From: Rhodocyclaceae bacterium | Lineage (GTDB): Bacteria > Pseudomonadota > Gammaproteobacteria > Burkholderiales > Rhodocyclaceae | Assembly (NCBI GenBank): GCA_025361105.1 | Contig: JANYAW010000246.1 | Span: 1 to 5,089, forward strand | Direction of reading: 5' to 3' | DNA: 5,089 nt | Shown here: positions 1 through 5,089 of the stretch, one piece after another | Layout of the letters: the number at the start of each line of letters is the position of its first letter | Numbering within the stretch: the first letter of the stretch is position 1 | The notes under the pieces: generated by a model | What the model was told of the DNA's origin: nothing | Database searches by the model: none | The model's input: the letters and a program-made list of their open reading frames with translations, nothing else | Translations under genes and position numbers: made by a program

Positions 1-3000
1 GGGCAGGCCGGATAGCCCGGCGCGGGGCGGATGCCGCGATATTTTTCGGCGACCAAATCGGTGGTGTCGAGATTCTCGTCTTTCGCGTAGCCCCAGTATT
101 TGGTCCGCACTTCTTCGTGCAGCCATTCCGCTGCCGCCTCGGCCAGTCGGTCGGCCAGGGCTTTGAGCATGATGCTGCGGTAGTCGTCGTGCTGCGCTTC
201 GAACTCGGCAAGTTTGGCTTCGATGCCGATGCCGGCGGTGACGGCGAAGGCACCGGCGTAGTCCAACTTGTCAGTTGGTGCTGGTGATACGGTGTTAGGT
301 GAAGTGCTATCCCCCACCCTCACCCTCGGTCCCTCTCCCTGAGGTAGAGGGAAGGAATCAGCGCTTTTGGCGAAGCTCGAACGGGGCGCAACGAAATCGG
401 AAAGACATTGCTGCGGTTTGCCATCTGGTCGCTCTTGCTGTTGGCGCAAGTTATGCCAGCTCATCAGGGTTTCGCTGCGCGATTCATCGGCGTAAAACGC
501 GATGTCGTCGCCAGTCGCGTTGGCCGCAAACAAACCGAACACGGCATTGGCGCTGATCCATTTTTCTTCGATCAATTGCACCAGCATGATTTTGGCGTCG
601 GCAAACACATTGCGCGCCGCCTCACCAACCACTACATCATCGAGAATTTTCGGATAGCTGCCAGCCAAATCCCAAGTCTGGAAGAACGGACCCCAGTCTA
701 TGTATTTGGCAAGTACCGCGAGATCGATATTTCGCAGGGCCGTGACGCCAAGTTGTGCAGGTTTCACCGGCGCATAGTTCAGCTTGAGTCGATTGGCGCG
801 CGCCGCAGCCAGGCTCACCAGCGGCACACCTTTTTTCGCCGCGTGTTGCAGACGGACTTTTTCGTAATCGGCGGCGACTTCGTCGACATAGCCGTCGCGC
901 ATTTCGAGCGAGAGCAATTTGGTCACCACGCCGACTGCGCGCGAAGCATCCGGCACATAAACCACCGGGCCGGCGTAATGCGGCGCAATTTTGATCGCGG
1001 TGTGCGCACGTGAAGTGGTTGCGCCGCCAATCAGCAGCGGCTGGGTAAAGCCCTGACGCTGCATTTCGGCAGCGATGTAAGACATTTCTTCCAGCGACGG
1101 GGTAATCAAACCGGAGAGTCCAATCGCCTGCGCGCCATGCTCGCGCGCGGCATTCAAAATCTTGTCTACCGGCACCATCACGCCGAGATCGACGATATCG
1201 TAGCCATTGCAACCCAGCACCACGCCGACAATATTTTTGCCGATGTCGTGCACGTCGCCCTTCACCGTGGCCATCACGATGCGGCCCTTGGAGGTCGAGC
1301 CGGTGCGCAGCTTTTCCTCTTCGATGTAGGGAATCAGATGCGCCACTGCCTGCTTCATCACGCGGGCGGATTTCACCACCTGCGGCAAAAACATTTTGCC
1401 CGCGCCGAACAAATCACCAACCACATTCATGCCGTTCATCAGCGGACCTTCAATCACCGCCAGCGGTGGCTTGCCAGCGGCGAACAAGGCCGCGCGGCAT
1501 TCCTCGGTATCGGCCACCACAAATTCGGTGATGCCCTTCACCATCGCGTGTTCAAGCCGCTTGTCGACCGACCAGTCACGCCAAGCCAGGTCGACCACTT
1601 GCTCACGCGCCTGACCTTTCACCCGGGTGGCGAGTTCTATCAGCGTGTCACCAGCACCAACTCTCCGGTTCAGCACCACGTCTTCCACCGCCTCGCGCAG
1701 CTCAGCCGACAAATCGTCATATACGCCCAATTGCCCGGCGTTGACGATGCCCATGGTCAGGCCGGCTTTGACCGCGTGATAGAGAAACACAGTGTGTATC
1801 GCTTCGCGCATCGCGTCGTTGCCACGGAAGCTGAACGACACGTTGGACACACCGCCCGAGCTGCGCGCATGCGGCAGGTTTTGCTTTATCCACGCCAGTG
1901 CGTTGATGAAATCGACGGCGTAGTTGTCGTGTTCCGGGATGCCCGTAGCGATGGCAAAAATGTTCGGATCAAAGATGATGTCCTCGGCCGGAAAACCATC
2001 GGCGACCAAGACCTCGTAAGCGCGTCGGCAGATCTCGGTCTTGCGTGCATAGGTGTCGGCCTGGCCCTGTTCATCAAAGGCCATCACAATCACCGCCGCA
2101 CCGTAGCGCCGCGCCAGACGCGCTTGCTCCAAAAATTTGGCCTCGCCTTCCTTCATCGAAATCGAATTGACGATGCCTTTGCCTTGTATGCATTTGAGCC
2201 CGGCCTCGATCACTTCCCATTTCGAGCTGTCGAGCATCAGCGGCACTTTGCAAATGTCCGGCTCCGAGCCGACCAAGTGCAAAAAGCGCACCATCGCCGC
2301 GTGCGAGTCGAGCATCGCTTCGTCCATGTTGATGTCGACCACTTGCGCGCCGTTTTCAACTTGCGAACGCGCCACCGCCAGCGCGTCATCGAAGCGCCCG
2401 TCGAGAATCATCCGCGCGAAGGCTTTCGAGCCGGTGACATTGGTGCGCTCGCCGACATTGACGAACAAATTGCTGTCATCAATGTTGAAGGCTTCGAGAC
2501 CCGACAAGCGTAGCTTGACTGGCACCGAGGGCGGTACGCGTGGTGACTTATTCGCCAAGGTTTGTGCGATGGCGCGAATGTGCTCGGGCGTGGTGCCGCA
2601 GCAGCCGCCAGCGATGTTGATGATGCCGCTCGCGCCCCATTCACCGATTTCATCGGCCAACATTTGCGCCGTTTCGTCGTAGCCACCAAAGGCATTAGGC
2701 AAGCCGGCGTTCGGATGCGCGGAGAGAAAGCAATCGCAAATGCCGGACAATTCATTGACGTACTGGCGCAACTCTTTTGCACCCAGCGCGCAGTTCAAGC
2801 CAAATGACAATGGCCGCACATGTCGCAGCGAATTCCAGAACGCTTCCGCCGTCTGGCCGGACAGTGTGCGGCCCGACGCATCGGTAATGGTGCCAGAAAT
2901 CATCACCGGCCAGCGCCGTCCGGCGCTTTCAAAAAACTGCTCGACGGCGAACAGCGCAGCTTTGGCATTCAGCGTATCGAATATCGTTTCAACCAAAATG

Positions 3001-3527
3001 AGGTCGGCGCCACCCGTGGTCAGGCCACGCACCGCCTCCAAATAATCCGCGACCAGCGCGTCGAAAGTCACATTGCGCGCACCGGGATCATTCACATCGG
3101 GAGACAGCGAGGCGGTGCGCGAAGTCGGCCCGAGCACACCAGCAACAAAGCGTGGTTTGTCGGGCGTAGAAAATTCATCGGCGACTTCGCGCGCGAGCTT
3201 TGCAGCGGCGACATTCAGCTCAAAGGCAATAGCGGCCAAGCCATATTCGGCCTGCGAAACACGCGTTGAATTAAACGTGTTGGTCTCGATGATGTCCGCA
3301 CCGGCCGCCAGATATTCGGCGTGGATGCCACGAATGACTTCTGGTTTGGAAATGCTCAACAAATCGTTATTGCCACGCACATCCTTGCCATGCGCAGCAA
3401 AGCGCTGGCCACGGTAATCCGCCTCGGCCAGTGAATGCCGCTGCACCATGGTCCCCATCGCGCCATCCAGAATCAGGATGCGGCGGGAGAGAATTTCGCG
3501 GAGTTCAACAGTGCGGTCGGCTTGCAT
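1..3527 (-). CDS. metH: Cobalamin-dependent methionine synthase (5-methyltetrahydrofolate--homocysteine methyltransferase), C-terminus beyond window
   Basis: Cytoplasmic enzyme that transfers the methyl group of 5-methyltetrahydrofolate via cobalamin to homocysteine, giving methionine. My minus-strand translation is open for 1175 codons. Modules in order: homocysteine domain (about 1-330) with zinc ligands Cys246 and Cys309-Cys310 (FGLNC, GGCCGTT); folate domain from about 350, with NVGERTNVTGS at 357-367 and DINMDE at 398-403; cap domain from about 647; cobalamin domain with DVHDIG at 758-763, axial ligand His760, plus Ser805 and Thr809; AdoMet reactivation domain ending in view with RPAPGY at 1167-1172. 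His760 is one residue from E. coli His759, but Arg1167 is 33 from E. coli Arg1134, so about 32 residues are extra in between; they lie at about 1049-1088 and are repeat-derived. The ATG at 3527 matches the family N-terminus, although no good ribosome binding site precedes it and a GTG lies four codons upstream in frame. About 90 residues should remain beyond the edge. Confidence 0.97.
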   Translation of the reverse strand, partial: MQADRTVELREILSRRILILDGAMGTMVQRHSLAEADYRGQRFAAHGKDVRGNNDLLSISKPEVIRGIHAEYLAAGADIIETNTFNSTRVSQAEYGLAAIAFELNVAAAKLAREVADEFSTPDKPRFVAGVLGPTSRTASLSPDVNDPGARNVTFDALVADYLEAVRGLTTGGADLILVETIFDTLNAKAALFAVEQFFESAGRRWPVMISGTITDASGRTLSGQTAEAFWNSLRHVRPLSFGLNCALGAKELRQYVNELSGICDCFLSAHPNAGLPNAFGGYDETAQMLADEIGEWGASGIINIAGGCCGTTPEHIRAIAQTLANKSPRVPPSVPVKLRLSGLEAFNIDDSNLFVNVGERTNVTGSKAFARMILDGRFDDALAVARSQVENGAQVVDINMDEAMLDSHAAMVRFLHLVGSEPDICKVPLMLDSSKWEVIEAGLKCIQGKGIVNSISMKEGEAKFLEQARLARRYGAAVIVMAFDEQGQADTYARKTEICRRAYEVLVADGFPAEDIIFDPNIFAIATGIPEHDNYAVDFINALAWIKQNLPHARSSGGVSNVSFSFRGNDAMREAIHTVFLYHAVKAGLTMGIVNAGQLGVYDDLSAELREAVEDVVLNRRVGAGDTLIELATRVKGQAREQVVDLAWRDWSVDKRLEHAMVKGITEFVVADTEECRAALFAAGKPPLAVIEGPLMNGMNVVGDLFGAGKMFLPQVVKSARVMKQAVAHLIPYIEEEKLRTGSTSKGRIVMATVKGDVHDIGKNIVGVVLGCNGYDIVDLGVMVPVDKILNAAREHGAQAIGLSGLITPSLEEMSYIAAEMQRQGFTQPLLIGGATTSRAHTAIKIAPHYAGPVVYVPDASRAVGVVTKLLSLEMRDGYVDEVAADYEKVRLQHAAKKGVPLVSLAAARANRLKLNYAPVKPAQLGVTALRNIDLAVLAKYIDWGPFFQTWDLAGSYPKILDDVVVGEAARNVFADAKIMLVQLIEEKWISANAVFGLFAANATGDDIAFYADESRSETLMSWHNLRQQQERPDGKPQQCLSDFVAPRSSFAKSADSFPLPQGEGPRVRVGDSTSPNTVSPAPTDKLDYAGAFAVTAGIGIEAKLAEFEAQHDDYRSIMLKALADRLAEAAAEWLHEEVRTKYWGYAKDENLDTTDLVAEKYRGIRPAPGYPAC
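268..297 (+). repeat. 30-base GTTGGTGCTGG repeat, copy 1 (inside metH insertion)
   Basis: Starts with TTGTCAGTTGGTGCTGG, identical over 17 bases to the minus strand at 3611-3595. The match extends to 26 of 30 bases (268-297 against 3611-3582). It adjoins the C-rich palindromic repeat and belongs to the same inserted block. This copy runs antisense to metH, so the gene reads it as TVSPAPTDK. The repeat does not match any mobile element I recognise. Confidence 0.75.
311..352. repeat. CCCTCACCC / CCCTCTCCC-type palindromic repeat inside metH
   Basis: On the plus strand the region has two C-rich blocks (CCCCCACCCTCACCC, then CCCTCTCCC) followed by a G-rich complement. TCCCTCT at 330-336 can pair with AGAGGGA at 346-352, leaving a nine-base loop. 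Repeats of this form are common between genes in many Proteobacteria and usually have a longer perfect stem; here one base (T345) breaks the inner part of the stem. Its position inside a reading frame is unusual. Family membership is judged from pattern memory only. Confidence 0.7.
1638..1662 (-). repeat. GTTGGTGCTGG repeat, weaker copy 3 (inside metH interdomain loop)
   Basis: The minus strand from 1662 to 1638 matches copy 1 (273-297) at 22 of 25 bases, the first 15 being identical, and matches copy 2 at 22 of 25. It encodes VGAGDT (residues 623-628) in the linker between the folate and cap domains, where homologues I recall have a DDxTER-like sequence of the same length. Because there is no length change, this may be chance similarity rather than an inserted copy. 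Confidence 0.35.
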
Positions 3528-3581
3528 GACAGGTGGCACAAAGGCTTGCAGGGAGAGCGAGTTTACCAGTCAGGCTGCTGA

Positions 3582-3611
3582 TAACGGCGTGTCCCCAGCA
3601 CCAACTGACAA
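3582..3611 (-). repeat. 30-base GTTGGTGCTGG repeat, copy 2 (upstream of metH)
   Basis: Minus-strand counterpart of the element at 268-297, with 26 of 30 bases identical and a perfect 17-base core at 3611-3595. It lies 55 bases upstream of the metH ATG, in the same orientation as metH, and seven bases from the palindrome at 3619-3645. The TTGTCA at its start resembles a -35 box, but I see no matching -10 at a usual distance. Confidence 0.75.
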
Positions 3612-3618
3612 ATACACC

Positions 3619-3645
3619 CGTCATTCCGCGAAAGCGGGAATGACG
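3619..3645. repeat. CGTCATTCC...GGAATGACG palindromic repeat, hairpin between the transporter gene and metH
   Basis: CGTCATTCC at 3619-3627 pairs perfectly with GGAATGACG at 3637-3645. GC at 3628-3629 pairs with GC at 3634-3635 after a single bulged G at 3636, closing a GAAA tetraloop. This gives 11 base pairs in all. It resembles the widespread CATTCCCGCGAAAGCGGGAATG intergenic repeats of Proteobacteria. It lies 22 bases past the transporter stop codon. No run of T follows on the minus strand, so it is not a standard intrinsic terminator; it could protect the 3' end of the transporter mRNA or weaken read-through into metH. Confidence 0.8.
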
Positions 3646-3667
3646 AAGACGGTGGCGATGTGCCTGC

Positions 3668-4852
3668 CTACTTCACCGCCGTCCGCCGACTCATCAAAAA
3701 TGCCGCCGCACCCAGGCACAAAAATCCCACCATGCCCAGCGCCAGGGTCAGCGTGCTGCCCCATAGCAGCGGCACAATGACAGCGGCGGTGACGGCCATG
3801 ATGCCGGTCTGTATCACTCCCATGCAACTCGATGCCAGGCCGCGCCGTTCGGGAAAATGATCCAGTGCCATCAGTTGCAAAGTCGGCATCGAGAGCGCCA
3901 TGCCGCAAGTGAAAATCGGCAGCGGCACAATAGCCCACGGCAGCGAGGGCGGTAGGCTCAGATTGATGACAAGGTTGAGCGCCGCCGCCGATGCCATCAG
4001 CGCGTAGCCGATTTTTACGGTGGCCAGGGTGCTGATCTTTCCTGCCGTGCGGCCGGACAGATAAGAGCCGACCATCATGCCCAACACCACCGGTATGAAC
4101 ATAATGCCAAACGAATTCGACGACACACCCAGATGACGAATCAGGAACACCGGCGAGGCGAGGATGTAGATAAATCCGGCAACAAAATTCAGCGCGGTGG
4201 CGAACGACAAACGGCGGAATTCATGATGCGAAAACGCGCGCCGATAGGCATGCCACAGCGTTACCGGATGCAAGCTTTGACGAGTCTCAAGCGCCAAGGT
4301 TTCCGGCAGCCAAAGTGCACAGGCAAGCAACAGCATGAAACTAAACGCGGCGAGGAAAAAGAAGATGCCGTGCCATTCGAAATACTGCAAAATCCAGCCG
4401 CCAATAATCGGTGCAATGGCCGGCGCAACGGCGAACAAAATCGATACCTGCGCCATCAATTTTTGCGCCTCGGCACCGCCATAAAGATCGCGCACCATAG
4501 CGCGGCTGACGATCACCCCGGTGCCTGCGGTCAGCCCTTGCAAGACTCGACCGAGCAACAAGGTCTCGATACCGGTGGCGAACGCACACAGCAAGGACGA
4601 CAAGAAAAACAGCAACAGCCCGACCAGAATCACCCGCCTGCGCCCCAGCGCATCAGACAGCGCGCCGTGCCACAGCATCATGAAGGCAAATGGAATGAGA
4701 TAAGCCGCCAGCGTTTGCTGAATCGCTATGTCGGTAGTGTGCAAACTCTGCGCCATGGCCGGAAAAGCCGGCAAATAAGTGTCGATGGTAAACGGCCCGA
4801 TCATGGTCAAGGCGGCGAGCAGAAAAACCAGGTAGCGGTTATGTCGATTCAT
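3668..4852 (-). CDS. Bcr/CflA family multidrug efflux MFS transporter
   Basis: Complete 394-residue inner-membrane protein, the usual length for this DHA1-type major facilitator family, whose members exchange drugs for protons (bicyclomycin, chloramphenicol, sulfonamides and others). About 12 hydrophobic segments can be traced. TM1 (about 7-28) runs into DTYLPAFP at 24-31, the family signature after TM1. Motif A is GALSDALGRRR at 63-73 in the TM2-3 loop. Motif B is in TM4, with GRVLQG at 101-106 and SRAMVRDL at 116-123. The Pro/Gly-rich motif C in TM5, APAIAPIIGG at 143-152, is typical of antiporters. The C-terminus is short and basic (SRRTAVK). The substrate cannot be read from sequence. The ATG at 4852 places TM1 correctly; the ribosome binding site is weak. 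It lies 140 bases upstream of metH on the same strand and is divergent from the rhodanese gene. Confidence 0.94.
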   Translation of the reverse strand: MNRHNRYLVFLLAALTMIGPFTIDTYLPAFPAMAQSLHTTDIAIQQTLAAYLIPFAFMMLWHGALSDALGRRRVILVGLLLFFLSSLLCAFATGIETLLLGRVLQGLTAGTGVIVSRAMVRDLYGGAEAQKLMAQVSILFAVAPAIAPIIGGWILQYFEWHGIFFFLAAFSFMLLLACALWLPETLALETRQSLHPVTLWHAYRRAFSHHEFRRLSFATALNFVAGFIYILASPVFLIRHLGVSSNSFGIMFIPVVLGMMVGSYLSGRTAGKISTLATVKIGYALMASAAALNLVINLSLPPSLPWAIVPLPIFTCGMALSMPTLQLMALDHFPERRGLASSCMGVIQTGIMAVTAAVIVPLLWGSTLTLALGMVGFLCLGAAAFLMSRRTAVK

Positions 4853-4891
4853 GACTTGCAGCAGTGAATATTTTGTACGGCGTAAGTCGCG

Positions 4892-4897
4892 AGTATA
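4892..4897 (-). promoter_or_regulatory. Possible -10 box of the transporter gene
   Basis: The minus strand reads TATACT here, five of six bases of the sigma-70 -10 consensus, about 40 bases upstream of the transporter ATG. No acceptable -35 box lies 16-19 bases upstream; the nearby TTGCTG at 4914-4909 is only 11 bases away. The call is tentative. Confidence 0.25.
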
Positions 4898-4920
4898 CGT
4901 GGTGGAGTCAGCAACAGCGG

Positions 4921-4951
4921 TTCACGACCACGGCTTACGCTTCGCTACAAT
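4921..4951 (+). promoter_or_regulatory. Candidate sigma-70 promoter of the rhodanese gene
   Basis: TACAAT at 4946-4951 matches five of six bases of the -10 consensus, in the context GCTACAATG. The best -35 candidate is TTCACG at 4921-4926 (four of six), with a rather long 19-base spacer. Transcription would start near 4958, leaving a leader of about 30 bases before the ATG at 4987. The -35 overlaps the inverted repeats in this region. Confidence 0.4.
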
Positions 4952-4986
4952 GAAGCATCGTCGTCGCAAACGAAACGGAGCACACC

Positions 4987-5089
4987 ATGCAACACCTCAG
5001 CCCGAAAGACGCCGCCGCCTTCCTGCAATCCCACGCCACCGCGTTATTCGTCGATTGCCGTAGCGAAATGGAATACATGTTCGTCGGCC
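4987..5089 (+). CDS. Rhodanese-like domain protein, N-terminal part only
   Basis: The first 34 residues are visible, starting MQHLSPKDAAAFLQSH and continuing to LFVDCRSEMEYMFVG. This is the opening of a single rhodanese domain: an initial helix formed by SPKDAAAFLQ, then the core strand with the (V/I)D(C/V)R motif and the acidic E-x-E/Y segment. Proteins of this type carry sulfane sulfur on a catalytic cysteine, which lies further downstream and is not in the window, so activity cannot be judged. The start is well supported: GGAG at 4977-4980 sits six bases before the ATG. No signal peptide is seen, so a cytoplasmic location is likely. It diverges from the transporter gene. Confidence 0.85.
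   Translation, partial: MQHLSPKDAAAFLQSHATALFVDCRSEMEYMFVG

Larger units (their letters stand above)
264..383 (-). other. metH: In-frame, repeat-derived insertion in the MetH reactivation domain
   Basis: This stretch encodes MetH residues 1049-1088, between the conserved CLSDFVAP and DYAGAFAVT segments. Homologues, as I recall them, have about six residues here; this protein has 40. The added residues are low in hydrophobic content and rich in Pro, Ser, Gly and Arg, including FPLPQGEGPRVRV, which is what the common CCCTCTCCC-type repeat encodes when read through. The exact ends cannot be set without an alignment. On the coding strand the other two frames meet TGA within the insert, so the frame in use is the only open one. 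The loop probably sits on the surface of the AdoMet domain, because the motifs on both sides remain intact; that placement is inference. Confidence 0.85.
3528..3667. other. Spacer between the transporter gene and metH
   Basis: These 140 bases hold the hairpin palindrome and the 30-base repeat copy 2, leaving about 55 bases directly before metH. No convincing promoter pair was found for metH, and the last 40 bases before its ATG lack a purine-rich ribosome binding site. I see no cobalamin, SAM or SAH riboswitch landmarks; the space is also short for a cobalamin riboswitch. Transcription of metH may therefore start further upstream, or use a promoter too degenerate to recognise by eye. Confidence 0.6.
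4853..4986. promoter_or_regulatory. Divergent intergenic region between the transporter and rhodanese genes
   Basis: These 134 bases must carry the start signals for two outward-facing genes. Besides the candidate promoters listed separately, they contain a long-spaced inverted repeat: GCGTAAGTCG at 4880-4889 against CGGCTTACGC at 4931-4940 (nine of ten positions pair, the tenth being G-T), with arm centres 51 bases apart. A second inverted pair, CGTGGT at 4898-4903 and ACCACG at 4927-4932, lies between and partly overlaps it. These could be operator half-sites or chance; no regulator gene is in view. Confidence 0.5.

Noticed and set aside
263..278. Short palindrome CCAACT-TGTC-AGTTGG at the edge of the insert, considered as a terminator or transposon end
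   Set aside because: Only six pairs, inside coding sequence, no T-run and no target duplication visible around the insert.
408..1013. A 201-codon plus-strand open frame
   Set aside because: Antisense to the cobalamin and AdoMet regions of metH; no recognisable motif and no ribosome binding site.
1137..2513. A 458-codon plus-strand open frame
   Set aside because: It lies entirely antisense to metH, whose frame encodes all expected motifs. The plus-strand product is rich in His, Arg and Ala without any domain pattern, as expected of a shadow frame in G+C-rich coding DNA.
1..3527. metH as a frameshifted pseudogene because of the repeat insertion
   Set aside because: I translated the minus strand from 3527 to the edge and found no stop or frame change; motifs after the insert (EAQHDDY, RPAPGYPAC) are in the same frame as those before it.
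3528..3667. Cobalamin, SAM or SAH riboswitch before metH
   Set aside because: No conserved core elements recognised, and most of the spacer is occupied by repeat sequence.
4133..4867. A 244-codon plus-strand open frame
   Set aside because: Antisense to the transporter gene; its Gln/Arg/His-rich product is the mirror of hydrophobic transmembrane codons.
1..5089. A novel multi-gene system, CRISPR array, phage or defence island
   Set aside because: All three genes belong to well-known families, there are no regularly spaced repeats, and no integrase, transposase or tRNA gene is seen.

Overview
The window carries three protein genes and looks like an ordinary chromosomal housekeeping segment of a proteobacterium. 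I infer a betaproteobacterium from the moderately high G+C, the style of the proteins and the short repeats, but the sequence alone does not fix the genus.

Layout: (1) Positions 3527 down to 1, minus strand: most of metH, cobalamin-dependent methionine synthase. It has 1175 complete codons and runs off the left edge, so the C-terminal end is missing. The frame is open throughout and the key residues of the homocysteine/zinc, folate, cobalamin and AdoMet-binding modules are present. (2) Positions 3528-3667: a 140-base spacer with a hairpin-forming palindrome and a copy of a 30-base repeat. (3) Positions 4852 down to 3668, minus strand: a complete Bcr/CflA-type MFS drug-efflux transporter. (4) Positions 4853-4986: a divergent intergenic region with candidate promoters. 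(5) Position 4987 to the right edge, plus strand: the first 34 codons of a rhodanese-domain protein.

The transporter and metH point the same way but are separated by the repeat-bearing spacer, so a shared transcript is possible but not shown. No metabolic link between the three genes is evident. MetH supplies methionine and regenerates tetrahydrofolate, the transporter probably exports drugs, and the rhodanese domain probably handles sulfane sulfur.

The most notable observation is inside metH. In the AdoMet (reactivation) domain, a loop of about six residues in typical homologues is replaced by about 40 residues. Their DNA consists of intergenic-type repeat sequence: a CCCTCACCC/CCCTCTCCC-type palindromic repeat fused to a 30-base element whose near-copy (26/30) lies in the spacer just upstream of metH. 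The insertion keeps the reading frame, and the other two sense frames would hit stops. A third, weaker copy (22/25) of the element falls in another interdomain loop of the same gene. I found no defence system, phage gene, CRISPR array, RNA gene or complete insertion sequence.
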